A DNA stretch of 64,000 nucleotides from Psoroptes ovis (Eukaryota; Arthropoda; Arachnida; Sarcoptiformes; Psoroptidae), in assembly GCA_002943765.1 (NCBI GenBank), contig PQWQ01000022.1, positions 310,001 to 374,000 of the forward strand, given 5' to 3'. This document shows positions 1 through 13,123 of the stretch, in pieces. The first letter of the stretch is position 1, and every line of letters starts with the position of its first letter. Under the pieces are notes generated by a model. The model had not been told where the DNA came from, searched no databases, and saw only the letters and a list, made by a program, of their open reading frames with translations. Position numbers and translations under genes: made by a program.

Positions 1-87
1 AATATCCACAGATTCAAAGATATTTAAGCATTTAAATAAATGTTTAAAAGGTTTTTTGACTAATTCACTATGATTTCAATGGAAATA

Positions 88-171
88 TAATGGATTGTTC
101 GTAAAGTTCTGGCCGATTTTCAAAGCGAAACTCTATTGATAAAGCCGAATGAACTTTTCGGACACTCTAAT
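88..171 (+). mobile_element. Mariner-type MITE copy 1 (subtype B)
   Basis: Decayed copy. The left arm reads GGATTGTTCGTAAAGTTCTG and the right arm CCGAATGAACTTTTCGGACA, with the subtype B interior (CTCTATTGAT). Confidence 0.75.
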
Positions 172-389
172 ATTAAAAACAACAGAGAAAATTAATTGTT
201 TTTGACAAAAAAAGCAGCAATTTTCAATAAAGTGTCGTCATAGTCTATAGTCTACCATTGAAAATTACCAGAAATTTTTTTTTTGAAGAAAAAACAATTA
301 AAATAAGAGAAATTAATCTTACCCAATTGTGAATGCACAATGAATGAATGAAATTATTGTTTTTGATATTAGATTACAATCACAAAATA

Positions 390-470
390 TTAGGTTGTCC
401 TAAAAGTTTTTGCCGATTTACTAATAGAAAAACATCTGAAAATTGGCACAAACTTTTCGGACAACCCAAT
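390..470 (+). mobile_element. Mariner-type MITE copy 2 (A/B mixed interior)
   Basis: TTAGGTTGTCCTAAAAGTTT at left, AAACTTTTCGGACAACCCAA at right, flanked by TA. The interior resembles the copy at 12334. Confidence 0.85.
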
Positions 471-2343
471 ATGTTATTTCATTCAGCCGTCAACAATTCA
501 ACCAACAACAACATGCTCAAATGACAACAGAACTAACAACTGGCGCAACAACAAAACAAGTCAAGTGAATTCTTATGGTGAATTTTTATGGGGTTTTTCA
601 TGGGGGACAAATTCAAAAAACACATGGAAACCATTCATATTCACATTTACCATGGCCATATGGCAGCCATTTATTTTTTATGGACTGTTTGTGTATCTGT
701 GTGGACACATTTGACTGCAGTTGATGATGATGATGATGCACAGTGAATGATGACAACTGAAAAAAAAGCCGTTGACTATTTTCAAAGATAATAAATTTTC
801 AAAAGCAAAAATGACAATCACACACACAATAAACACTGACTGTCTGTGTGACTATGGTGATGTTAATATGCTAATGCGAAGGGGTGGTGGTGGTGTTCTA
901 GGGGTGTATGTGCAGCAACAATAGTATTATCATCAGTGAAGAATCGACAGTATGAAAATTATCATAATAATAATAATAAAAACAACAACAAAATAGCGAT
1001 AATCATTGAATCATTGAAGCAAAGCGAATTTTTTGCTGGAGAAATTTTCCAGAAATCTTTTAAAATTTTCAAAATTTTAAATTTTAAATTGACAATGAAT
1101 TCAAAAATGATGATTCAAATATCCAACATTCGAAATACAATGGATTTTATACACTGTGAATTCAAAATATTCTCAAAGAAAAGTTTATGGAAATTTTTCT
1201 TCAGAGAAATAAATAAATGAAAGATACACTTAGTAATTATGCGAAGATTGGCGTAATTATTGTAAATAGATATTTAAATGATGCAAAATACTTTCAATTG
1301 ACAATCGGGAAAAATGAATGAATGAAAAGTTTATCGAAAACAAAGCAAAATAATGACATGAATTGGTTTCATCAATTGTTTTCGAAAAAAACAATAATTT
1401 TTCCGGGAACATTTCCCATAAATCATCAATCGATTTTATCAAGCCGAAGAGGAATCCACAATAATAAATATATTGATCAATCGATTGTTTTATATTCGAA
1501 AAAACAATCGATTTTTTTCATTTTTTTGAAAAAAAAATTTAGATCAACTCAATGAAATACATGAACTCACAAATATATATCGGTCATTTTGGGCATCATT
1601 CACATCGATCGGACAACAATTGAAAAACGTTAATTGTTTTATGTAAATGTACAAGTAATATTCACTTAGGCTAATAGAGCTGCTGTGGCCACACACCCAT
1701 AGAAATCGTGAGGAAAATTAAGGGAAAATTTCTTAAAAATTTTAAAAGTTGTCATTAAAGAAAAATGATTTTAAAACTAATCTCCTTGGAAACTTTTCCA
1801 CAAAAACTTAACGGTGGCAAAAGTTATCGATTTCTTTTTTTTCAAATTTCAAAAAGCAAAAATTCTCATCTAAGACAGAGGTTAACAAACAAAACAGAGG
1901 TTAAATGTCGTTTTCGACCTTATGAAACAGCCCAATACGAGAATAATTGTCGCAGCTTTCGAAGGTTTAAAACTGCCTAACCCGGGTCAAATCTCAAGAA
2001 TTAGATTGCTACAAGGTAAAAGACGACAACTTTGAAAACCAAGAATCGGGAAAAAACTTCGGCAGTGAAATGATCAAACGAAAATACCTGAAAAATTGAT
2101 CTATTCGAATGGCATGAGTTGTCATGCGAATCGAGCTTCGAAATAATTTAAAATCTATCAACCGAACCACACGTAGAAAAGGCACACCGAAAAAATCGAT
2201 GGGTAAAACACCCCCACCAACCACCACCACCATCAACCATAAACCATAAACCATCATTAACAACTATGGTAACAATCAACAAACAACCGAACAAAAAATG
2301 ATTTTCCACAATCTACCTCCTATTCGATTGAAAGCAATGTATT

Positions 2344-2425
2344 TTAGGTTGTCCGAAAAGTTCTAACCGATTTTCATGTGACAACTCTATTCGATTAAGC
2401 GGGATGAACTTTTCGGACAACCTAA
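2344..2425 (+). mobile_element. Mariner-type MITE copy 3 (subtype B)
   Basis: TTAGGTTGTCCGAAAAGTTC and GAACTTTTCGGACAACCTAA enclose an interior with CAACTCTATTCGATTAAGCG. Reference-quality subtype B copy. Confidence 0.9.
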
Positions 2426-3363
2426 TATGTACACAACAGCACAAAAATTAGTCAAAAATCGATTATGGCAGATGCCAAACAATTTCATTCATAAACACAC
2501 ACAAACACAGGTATTCACCAGCACACGCAATTATCAGAAAACTTAGATCAACATAAGCACACATATGATTCAAAGAAATACTTACCAAATACATAAGAAT
2601 ATTAAAAAAGTAAGTAAGTAAACACCGGGAGTTATTAACATAATCATCATAATTTGAATATAATTATCATTCACTGTGAAAGCAATCACTATTGATGCAT
2701 GTATTCATATTATGATTATTTCAAAATATTTTCCGAAAAACATTTATCGATTAAGATATGATGACGATTAGCACTGTCACCCTCTGAAATTGAACATTTG
2801 AATACACGAAGAAGAAATGAACACGTATGATGAGCACAAACAAATTCACCGAATCGGATTCATTTCACAGTCAGATGTCAATTCACAAAGGTAAAGGTTT
2901 GCTTCAAGGGTAAAATGATTGAAACAATTGTTTTCAAGCATAAACACATTGAAAGTAATCACGCATAATTTAGATTAATTTCAAACAATTCTAGGTGACT
3001 CAAGATGATAATTCATGAATTGATGATGATCATTGTTGTTGTTGATGATTTGGTTTTGGTGAATCGAATTTGCTGCTGCTGTCGTCGTTGAGAATTCGAT
3101 TGGGCTCAAATGGCTGAGTTGTCATTTGATTCAATTCATTTGGCGGTCAAAATTCTGCGAGGGAAAACAGAATTCCTTTGTTTGAAATGATAATTCGGCG
3201 GGCAAATTACCGCCAAAAATGAACAAAAATGAAGAAATTCGAAAATCGGTATATGCACAATGTACAAGTGTCGAACACAAAATGAATAAGATTTTCTTTT
3301 TTGAAAATGGGAAGGATGCAGTGGTTGATGTGTGAGAAAAATTATGAAAATATCTGATGTGAG

Positions 3364-3435
3364 GTAGTAGCATAGAAAGAAGCTTGATGAAAAATTATAA
3401 ATAAAAAATTTCACAACACAAAACCATGCTACTAC
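3364..3435. repeat. Second palindromic family (GTAGTAGCAT ends), unit 1
   Basis: Begins GTAGTAGCAT and ends ATGCTACTAC, exact inverted 10-mers 72 bp apart end to end. A second unit follows 20 bases downstream. Confidence 0.5.
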
Positions 3436-3454
3436 TGATTCGGGCAGCAATTGA

Positions 3455-3539
3455 GTAGTAGCAGCACAGAAAATAGTGAAAAAAATTAGAAAAAGAAAAA
3501 AATGACAATTTCGACAGCTATTCATTATGCTTCTACTAC
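3455..3539. repeat. GTAGTAGCA-end family, unit 2
   Basis: Begins GTAGTAGCAG and ends ATGCTTCTACTAC (inverted with one gap). Interior starts CACAGAAAATAGTGAAAA, like the single end at 7519. Confidence 0.45.
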
Positions 3540-4152
3540 ATTCCGTCTCTATTCAAAAAAAAAATTCTTTTGTTTTTTTGAATAAAATTATTGCTAGCAG
3601 TATCATTTTACCGATTCTTTTTTTTTTTGGTTCCTAAGAATATGGAAACAATCGATTCAATTGTTCGATTCAGAAATACAATCGATAATTACGGGAATTC
3701 AAAATTTTTGAACAGGAAATTTTCATTTTCAAATAGACACTAAGCCCCGGGTAAACAAACGCAAAAGCCTTCGAACATTTGAAAAAATCACTTGAACATC
3801 TCATCTTCGGCACACAAACAATTTTACCTTCTAAGACATTTGGGTTCGTCATCAATTATTGGTCAATTATTAGGTCAAACAAACACACATATCTGATTTG
3901 TGTTTGAGGTAAAAGCAATTTTCTTCATACACAATGAATGAAAAGAAATCATTCGATTGACTTTTTGATTGATTCGATCTCTCTTCACAAATGAACGGTA
4001 ATTGCAAAGATTGCAATAATTTTAACAAGTGTTAAACAAACATAAAAATGTTTGTGAATGGTCAAACGAATGATTGGCATATGGCCATAGTCACCAGTCA
4101 CCAATCAAATATATCATCAGGTTTTTTTTGATCATTTTTTACTTATATAAGG

Positions 4153-4232
4153 TTGGTTGTCCGGAAAGTTTTCGTCGGTTATATAGTGGAAAATCATCGA
4201 AAAATCGCCAAAATCTTTTCGGACAAGCCTGA
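4153..4232 (+). mobile_element. Mariner-type MITE copy 4 (subtype A)
   Basis: GGTTGTCCGGAAAGTT left arm and CTTTTCGGACAAGCC right arm with the A interior (TTATATAGTGGAAAATCATC). Confidence 0.85.
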
Positions 4233-4791
4233 TATTTCGAGTTTTATTTATTTGGTTCGGTAGATTCGCCGAACAATCATTGTGATTTGTGTGTGTAAAA
4301 GCTCGAAAAAGTTGAGAAAAAATCAAATTCACAAACAATTATTCCTGTTCATCATACAGGTAACATCTTTTCAACTTTGAACAATAGTCTTAAATTGAAC
4401 TAAGTTAGTGAATAATTCAAAAATGAATTATCTGAATGGAAGGCCCATAAGATTGTAAGGATGAGTTATCCCTTATTATTTTCATAATTCAAAAATAATT
4501 TGTCATCAAATCTGTATCAAAATCCTGTGTTTAAACACAATGTAAGAAGCATCATTCATTCACCAAGCGCACACACACACACAAAATGAACATAATTCAT
4601 ATGTACATTTTTTATGATATACACTTCAAAAAATCAAACACACGGATAACAATTGAACGAAACAAATGAGATGCTCGACATTATAATAATAATATCACCA
4701 TCAAGTCTCTTTGATGATATACATGTGTGAACATCATAAAGATTACAATCATTACGAATGTGCACTTAGATCTTTATACAATAATAATACA

Positions 4792-4910
4792 AGGTTTAAA
4801 GTTTAAATTCGTAGTTTTAAAATTTAATTTCGTAATTTCACGTTTTAAAATTGCATTCAAAACTACGAAAATTAATTTTAAAACTACGAATTAAAACTTG
4901 AAACTTTGTA
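4792..4910. repeat. Long solitary hairpin
   Basis: The left half contains AATTCGTAGTTTTAAAATTT and the right half its near reverse complement (TTAAAACTACGAATT, AAACTACGAAAATTAATTTT). The whole folds as a stem of roughly 50 imperfect pairs. No second copy seen. Confidence 0.6.
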
Positions 4911-5232
4911 ATAGTTAAGATGATAATAAAGATAATGATAGTTTATAATAGGTAAGGTGTATGAAAGGTCTACCCGAACAACAATAACAATAGTGGAAAT
5001 TTTTGATTTTTTAAAAATTTAAATAAGAAAAAAAAATTTGAAATACAAAATAGCAATATTCGTGCTGTGTGTACAACACAGAGCAGTAGTAAGATTTCAT
5101 ATTTCAATTTCAAATCATATGAAATATGTGTATGGGACATTGCCGCAGGCAAAATCTCATTGAATGTCACATTCACCAACAAAAAAAAAAAAAAAAAATT
5201 CTATGAAAGCATCCACACACAGAATAATAATA

Positions 5233-5314
5233 TGGGGTTGTCCGAAAAGTTTCTGCCGATTATATCGTAGGAAATCATATGAGAAAATCGGCAAGAACTT
5301 TTCGGACAATCTAA
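5233..5314 (+). mobile_element. Mariner-type MITE copy 5 (subtype A)
   Basis: GGGTTGTCCGAAAAGTTT and AACTTTTCGGACAATCTAA with interior TTATATCGTAGGAAATCAT; nearly a full palindrome. Confidence 0.9.
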
Positions 5315-5580
5315 TAATAATCACTGCTGATTTGTATGAATGACATTTTAAAAATTTGCAATTCAATCAATCGAGGCAAAGTTTATGGAAATTATTTGAA
5401 TCAACGTATAAGCTCATTCATTTTCGAGTAAATTACGACTAAAAGAAAAGATTTGAATGAAACAATTAAAAATACGTAAGACAAAAATATGAAAATTATC
5501 TTAAAGGTCATTGTACCAGGAGCAATGGTGGTAAATGTGGTAGCATCTTCAAGAGATGAAAAGATGATGAAGGTTTAATC

Positions 5581-5619
5581 ATCATTCACTGACCATTATG
5601 TGGATGGTCAGTGAATGAT
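5581..5619. repeat. Perfect 16-bp inverted repeat
   Basis: ATCATTCACTGACCAT, seven spacer bases, then ATGGTCAGTGAATGAT, an exact reverse complement. Confidence 0.7.
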
Positions 5620-7518
5620 CATGAACATCAAAATATGTGAAGAAATGCTAAGAAATGTAATTATTTGAAATTTGTAAGACAATTTGACATCTATAAACTC
5701 TCGATGATGACTGACTGACTACTACCTGAAATTACATTCAAATTATCATTGATTTCGCATATTCTTCAAATTATCAATCAAACTATCGATCGATCGAATC
5801 GATATTGATCAAGATGATCAAGAAGATGGTCACGAATCATGATTTGAAATTTTATCGAATTCATCGGCGTAATCATCATTGGGCATATTTTTTAAAGGTT
5901 ACAAATCAACGTTAACCCTTGAGAAATGTTTAAATATCATTGCACAACTACTCATGTTCAATCAAATCAAATATCTTCATATTTTGATGAATGACATCTT
6001 TGGGAAATCTTTCCCGAAAAAAACTTCACTCAAGAAATGCGTGCAAAAAGGTAATTTTTCAAAGAAGTTTCGATTGAATTTTTCCTTTAAAGTTAATTAA
6101 TGCTAATATTAATTAGTGCAATTAATTAGAGGAAAATTTCCCGAGTAAAATTTTAGTTTGAAGGTTTGGAAAATGATTATTATGTGAATCATAGAATACA
6201 AATGACATATGTCAAAATTTGATGAATTTCTGGGAACTTTTCTCGAGAAGAAAAAACTACATTCGAATGACATATTCTCGCGCATACACACCCCTTAAAA
6301 GACAAGCCTTGGTTATTGTTTTTTTTTGGCTCTCATAACTAATTACAAACATTGAAATTTTGATAATTATGGAAGCCATATTTTATATTAAACATTCATA
6401 AATGTCGTGATGAAATGAAATTTATTTTTTATCAGATTTTCTTAACGGAAAAAACAATTGCTCAATGATAAGGAAAATTATCATTCAAAGATTTCATTCA
6501 TTCAAAAACAAATGATCAAATCAATCAATCAAACCTTGAGTACAAAAATGACAAGTTTTACTATGGACAATCACACACACACAAATATTGGTCAAAATTT
6601 GACCAACCAACAAAACAAAACAATTTGGCGCCAATATTTGAAAATAACATATGAGTAGTGATCAATCAAAATTTTGGGTTTAGATATGATTGTTTAGACT
6701 TCTTTTTTTTGAAAAGTTTTATCTGTAGGTTTACCAGAGGGAAAATATTTGTTCATTCAAAGATATTTATCTTTGATTTAAAATCATTTGAATAAAATCA
6801 AAAACCATAATTGAATATGATTATATTCATTCGTTATTATGTACCCAGAGATAACAACGACTGATGATCAATCAAAATTTTGTGGAAATATGTGCACAAA
6901 CAGAGAGACAATGAGTGCGCAATTTTGGGTGGTCAAACAAGCAAACAAACAATGAATAGCCTCAAAATGTTTAATGGGTCATTTGGGAACGATTTGGGCA
7001 CATTCGGAATTGGAATGGGTTATTTTAAATGATGGGAAAATTATTATTTCTTTGGGTAATCAAAGGATTCAAAATGAAAATAAAACAAAACATGCACATA
7101 CCTTTTGAAGGGTGGTCGTCGCCGATGGTTGATTCAATAATTAGTAAAACAAACACAAATTTTGACAAATAGTAAATGTTCACTTGTAAAAATAATTGAA
7201 GTTTTGAGTTTAAGATGAGTTTCACATCAACCACTGATGAGCGCCATCTATGAGTGAAAATTGGCACTTTTCAATTTTTTTTTTCTTTCACAAAAAATAA
7301 AAATTGAAAAAAAACACCAAAAACACAGATATAATTTCACTGTTGAATATATATGTCATTGCAAACTGAAAGCTAAAGACGAACTGATTTTTTTGAAGAA
7401 AAAATTTTTTTTTTGGCTTCTTAAAGTTTTGATTTTTTTTCTTTCTTGTGTGTGTGTTGTCTTCTGTCTTAAAGATTTGCTCTTGAGAAATTTTGAATGA
7501 AAAAATTTTCTCAAAGTG

Positions 7519-7740
7519 GTAGTAGCACAGCAAATAGTAGGAAAATGGGCGGAGTCAACAAAAAAAATTTTCACCCATTTAACAGTCGAAGCATTTTTCG
7601 AAAAATTCACCATAAAACTGTCGCTTTTGCTCAGTGAAAAACACTGAAAATGCCCGAGTAAGACTCGTGATGGGCAGATTGCAAGCTAAAAAAGCTATCA
7701 CGAGAAATCTCGTCAACGACAGCTATGAGGGTGATGGAAA
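7519..7740 (+). repeat. GTAGTAGCA-end repeat without visible partner, plus GCCCGAGT segment
   Basis: GTAGTAGCACAGCAAATAGT resembles the start of unit 2. About 130 bases on, AAATGCCCGAGTAAGACTCG recurs in related form on the minus strand at 54110-54130, where a GGTAGTGGCATAG end also lies nearby (54222-54235, minus). The two loci may be diverged copies of one longer element. Confidence 0.35.
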
Positions 7741-9804
7741 TTCTTCACTAAGAATCAATTTGTGGCCTGTGAAAAACAGAGAAAATCTTACCAAAAAGAA
7801 TATTCTTTAAGACACATATCAAGACATGAATGAATATTTGATCGGATTAATTTTTATCGGAAAATTTTCGAAGAGTTTCTTTAAGATGCTTAAGGTACTT
7901 AAGGCTTTACTGTGGTGCTTGGCATCAACTGTTGCATGCACAGACACATCAACCAGAAAAAGTCATTCAAAAACGAACTACGGACATTCGAACAGGAGGA
8001 GTAGGAATGAACAGACACTGTGGATGGATGGTGACACAACAGTTGGCTGAATGAATGAACATGAGGAGATGGAGAGAGAGCAGGCAATCAACATGAACGG
8101 AGGAAAATGAAGAGAAATGAAAATATGTATGGTGGTAATCATGTTCAATGTTGCTTCGATTCAGTCAGAATAAAGTCATCCAAGTGTTCACATCACACAC
8201 ACACAGTCAACTGTTGCAAACAATTTTTTCAGTGAATAATTTCAGTGTCAAAGCTTGTTTGTGTCAAAAAATTTCAAAATTCAAACACCCCGATGATCCC
8301 CTACGTCTTCCATAGCCCCAGCTGCCTGGAACATATGGTCACCACATGTCTTTGAATGACGAAAAGTTACTTTGTGACAATAAGTGAAACATAGTGATGA
8401 CCCATTCACAATAATTTTTGTTTGACTGACCGATCGACCGACCTTCCGAAGAAAATACCAGACAACTAAGTTTGAATTCAAGGATTTTTTGATTTTCAGT
8501 GCTACACATACGCCGCCTGGTTACGGCAAAAAGTTTCTGGTAAGTTTTTTTCAAAGATTTAAAAAAAAATTTTTCGAAAAAAATTTCTCACAACTTAAAT
8601 GTGACCAAAACTTATGTCACACATGTAGTAAGATGTTGATGTTTAAGAAAATTTTTTTAAAATTTTTTGACCAATTTGGTTTAACATTTGTGAGAAAGTT
8701 TCTCGGGAAAATACAAAGCATACAAAGATTAATGAATAATAATTTTATAAGATGATGAATGATGATTAAGCTGTTGCTGCTGCAGCAGCAAAAACATCCT
8801 CCCTGTCAAAACACCTTCATACCAAGCGAATCCCTTTCGAACCGAAGATGTATCATCATCTTGTTGTTGCATGTATGTAGCCACCACCAGGTAAGATGCG
8901 CGGGCAATTTGCATGGCTATTTTTGGGTTTTTTTTTAAAGAAAAATTCATTTTTTTCTTAAAATTTTCTCATAGAAAATGTTTGTTTGTTTGTTTGCATG
9001 TATTTATTGTAACTGTTGTTTTATGCTAATCGGATGCTTTTTGCTTTGAAAACAACAGAAAAAAATGTTTCGGGAAAATTTCCCGGTAAAACAATAGAAA
9101 CAGAGAAATGAAATTTTTGCATCTGCTTTGTTGACGATGATGCTAAGCTATTTGAATTCAAATATATTCATATTTTATGGTTTTCCAAGCATCACAAAAT
9201 AATATTTGTTAAACCGACCATAACCATTTTTTTGATTATAATAATCATACGATGAATATACACAAAGATAAATTTCAAATCAAATTGTTCATCAAAATTC
9301 AGCGAATGCATGTACGCCCAGCACACACACCCATTGATGCTTACTAAAGCATCCAGGGTCACGATTCAGTGATTTCAGTGATTCAGTGGATTTGACTGGG
9401 GGGGGGAAGGCCTCACAGAAATATAAGGGAAATTGATTGAATTGAAAAATTTTTGAAATATGAAAAAACATCAATTCAATTATGCATAAATAGATGTGTA
9501 TGAGTGTGTGTGTAAGGATGTATGTAAATAATTTGTAAAGGAAGATTGCCGCATCAATTTTTTGAAAAAATATGTGAAATATGGGAAATATGACTAAATG
9601 AATATCGAAAAGAATGAATGGAATAAGGAAAACAACATCTTTGAATCATCAAATTTTTTTTTTCAAAAAAAAAATGTTTCAAAATTATGTTTTCAATATG
9701 TCATATGTCAAATGATATTCATGATTGAAAATAATTGAAAAGTGATGTTTTAAAAAAATACAAAGCAAAGAAGATGCGGCCATTTGTTTGGGATTATTAT
9801 AATA

Positions 9805-9830
9805 AAAAATGTATCATTTGATACATTTTT
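9805..9830. repeat. Perfect 12-bp inverted repeat, 2-base loop
   Basis: AAAAATGTATCA, TT, TGATACATTTTT. A GATACATTT word recurs just downstream (9852). Confidence 0.55.
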
Positions 9831-11223
9831 CAGCTGACAAATGTGATACATTTATTCATAGATTTGTTTTGTTGGAAAAATTTCAAAAAAAAAAATTTCT
9901 GATACATTCATTTCATTGTGTTATTTATTATCGTGTTTTGGCCATTTTTATTTTTTGACCATTTTGTAACGATTCGAATAAATCAAAGCCGAATCGGCCA
10001 ACAAACAAACGAAACACAATCGGCCCACACTTGTATTGGGTTCGAGAAATGAAAATGAATTAATGAATTAATAATTTTCATTTCGTAGGGATGCTTTGCA
10101 CACATTTTTCATTTGATTCGAATACATTAATTCATTGAAACATTAAAATGTTCAATGAATTAATATGATTTTCACTGAATCAAAATGCTGTATGCGAGAG
10201 ATGCATGTGTTTTCAATGTTTTATCATGATGCATAAAGGCTATTCGTAAATATTCAAAACAAGAAAAATTCAAAAAATCAAAAAAAAAATTCATAAATAA
10301 AGTTATTATTATCTTCACTCTCAGTGAAGATATGAATAAATTGATTCATTCATTCATTTTATTCATTTTGCTTTGGCGAAATTGAATTAATATTCATGGT
10401 GATTTCATAGTATCAGTCAGTCAAGGCAGCTAAAAACATCTTCAAAAACAAATAGGCGAAACCAGTGAATTTTCATTCAAAAATTTTAATGTACAATGAA
10501 TGACCTTTGATTTAATTCATGAATTCAATTAAATTTAAATTTTTTGAATTTCAGAAAATCGGAAAAAACATTTCAACAAAATCAACAATCATTGATCAAC
10601 AACAACTACTTCTTGGGCATCTGGTTAATATTTTTTCCAAGAAAAGCAAAATCATCGAACATTAACCACACAATAACACTCCATAATAGCAACATTAATC
10701 GATCGAATCATATATGTGTGAAACATACGCATTGATATTTGAACTTTGGTGACAATTTTTTTCAAAGACATTTCAACATTTCCTTGTGTGATTGCACAAA
10801 TTAATCAAAAATTAATGTGAAAAACATTTAAATTCAAATAAGAAATGAGATAAGAAACATTTCATTAAGATTTGCCAGAACACACATTTGTCAATGAATA
10901 AATAAATCTGTTTGGCATCAATAGGAAGCTTTCGAATCAGTCTTCGACAGTCAAATCAGACGACAAATTTAAATAATCAACAATACGGTAGCTTTTCATA
11001 TAATCTGTACCATTAATTATTATTATCCATATATCACACACAAACACACACATAACAATAATATCACGTTTTACATGTAACATTTCATTGATTTATCAAC
11101 TATTTCATATCAAACATTGTGTATTATCATCATCATCAGACAATTGTATATGTGAATGGTGCACTCGAATAATAATAAATCCACCCAAATAATAAAAATT
11201 TGAATCAAATTTTGAATGAAAAA

Positions 11224-11329
11224 ATGGCCAAAATGATAAATAAAATGTCGACAACAACAGCAACAAAAGCCAGCAGCAGCAACAATGAATGTTGTCCACC
11301 ATTACCACCACCGCCACCACCACATTCAG
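11224..11329 (+). CDS. Candidate upstream coding exon of the Ig protein at 23.2 kb
   Basis: An ATG at 11224 (further in-frame ATGs at 11233 and 11245) opens 35 codons encoding a Thr/Ala/Ser-rich then proline-rich stretch (PPLPPPPPPHS). It ends in a strong donor (CAG|GTATGT) with one base carried over. An in-frame stop lies upstream at 11176. The acceptor at 23222-23223 begins with AT, which completes an Asp codon and continues 12 open codons straight into the ATG at 23259, giving a 386-residue alternative product. Frame agreement alone has a one-in-three chance, so this is a proposal. If right, the intron is 11.9 kb and full of MITEs, and the signal sequence would lie internally, at about residue 48. 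It could instead belong to another gene. Confidence 0.35.
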
Positions 11330-11433
11330 GTATGTATGGCATTTATTATTTGTGAATATTCAAAAATTATTAAATTAATTTCAATTTAAATGAAATATGA
11401 AATGAAATCGTGTCTAGAATATTACAAAATATG

Positions 11434-11462
11434 TGAATGAATGAATGAATGAATGAATGAAT
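11434..11462. repeat. (TGAA)n microsatellite
   Basis: Seven TGAA units plus one base, about 100 bases after the candidate exon donor at 11330. Confidence 0.9.
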
Positions 11463-12009
11463 AGAAGTTGACATTATTACATTTTGTGAGTGTTTGTGTG
11501 TGTGTTCGTGTGTTAATTATTCACATAAACCATTGAATTAACAACAGACCAAACAAACAAACAAAAGCAACGAATTTCGAAAATTAAAAATATGTTTCAT
11601 ATGTGTGACAAAATAGTCCTTTGGAACATGGATAATTTTTCTTGTGACATTTTAATTGAAATTTCTTTGAAGAAAAGGTATACAGATACATGTCGAATTC
11701 ACAAAAGACGAATATCTTTTCATTAAATGACAATTGAGATCGATAGGGCCGATCGACAATTGTCCTCAATTCAGCTCATTTTGAATTTTACAAAAATTAT
11801 TTAAATCATTTCATCAGGGAAAAATTTCGATACATTTCGTTTACAATAATTACACAACACACACAATTCGATTCAATCCAGTAATTTCAAATCAATCAAT
11901 CAACAAGCAACAAGTGTCATTCATTCATTCGATTAATTGATTTGAAAAATCAATTGATTGATTTGATGACAATCAAATTGATTAATTATTCAAAGATTTT
12001 TCCTCGAAC

Positions 12010-12054
12010 AATCTTATCTTATTGATTAAGAAATTTAATCAATAAAATAAGATT
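12010..12054. repeat. 20-bp stem hairpin
   Basis: AATCTTATCTTATTGATTAA and TTAATCAATAAAATAAGATT pair at 19 of 20 positions around a five-base loop. Confidence 0.7.
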
Positions 12055-12333
12055 GAAAAATTGATTCGAAAAAGTTCAAGTTCATTGGAAATTAAATTTT
12101 TTTAAAATTCAAAATTTTCCAACAAAAATTTCACAATTCATTGACACCTTAAGGCGAAATTTTAAGGAAAAAAATTTCGGAAACAATAAAATAAGAAATT
12201 TTATGAACTGTTTATTGTTTCGTGTTTGTGTTTGATTATTTGATTCACACCTGTTGAATAAAAATGCCGCCGCCACAATATGTGGGCCTAGATGTTATCC
12301 ACACATGTTAATATCTTCAAAGATGTTTAATTA

Positions 12334-12411
12334 TTACGTTGTCCGATAAATTTTTGCCGATTTTTCAATAGACATTCGCTTTGAAAATTGGCAAGAATTT
12401 TTCGGACAACT
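12334..12411 (+). mobile_element. Mariner-type MITE copy 6 (A arm with reversed-B interior)
   Basis: TTACGTTGTCCGATAAATTT left and AATTTTTCGGACAAC right. The interior (AATAGACATTCGCTTTGAAA) matches the reverse complement of the subtype B interior at copy 1. Confidence 0.8.
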
Positions 12412-13123
12412 TTTTTGTTATTCAATTTGATTTGTTAAAATTAAAATAATCAAAATACAAATTGAACAAATTGATCATCAACAACCTGTGACTATTCACA
12501 CAAATCTTTAAGAAATCATTTTCAATTCGAAAAATCAATTCACGAAAATGTTCGGAATGGGGAAAAGAAAAATTTTAATAAGAAAAAAAAAATTCCTTGA
12601 ATTTCATCCAAACATTCAACATATTATACGCAGTGGTGATATATGATTGATTTCAAATAATTTTCTTCGGCGAAAATTTAAAGAAATTTAAATTGAAAAT
12701 CAAACAATTCCAACAGACAACACAATTTCTCAGTGGAAATAAAATTAATGGCTGAAATTCATGTGTATGGAAGAAATGAAAACAAACACACACATATTAA
12801 ATCAATGTGTTTGGCAGCCAAACGTATAATTGCAATATTTCCAAGTGTTGATAGAATTCATTTATTTTGACTGTAGTTCTAAGATTTTCAAACTGCTTAT
12901 GAGAACATGAGAATCGTATGGCAAAGCGGCGTAATTCTTCAATGAGAATTGAAAATTGAAGAAATTGAAATTCTTAAAGAAATTACAAATTCTTCAAGTG
13001 AATTAATTCAATTAATTAAGTTATATTTAAAAATTAATGTCATTTGAAATGAATATTTTCACTTTCTCTCACTCACTGTGTGTGTTTGTATTAATTTATG
13101 CTCAAAAATATTAAAAATATCTA

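Larger units (their letters stand above)
1..11223. other. Gene-poor stretch, AT-rich with MITEs
   Basis: No confident gene on either strand. Open frames here are short, low in complexity and lack family signatures. Contents: five mariner-type MITEs, GTAGTAGCA-end repeats, hairpins, CA and TGAA microsatellites, and two possible small exons at 8500-8539 and 8786-8890. Confidence 0.7.

Noticed and set aside
3360..3370. TGAGGTAGTAG, identical to the first 11 bases of let-7
   Set aside because: The next bases do not follow let-7 and no precursor hairpin pairs with it. The word belongs to the GTAGTAGCA-end repeat, which recurs elsewhere.
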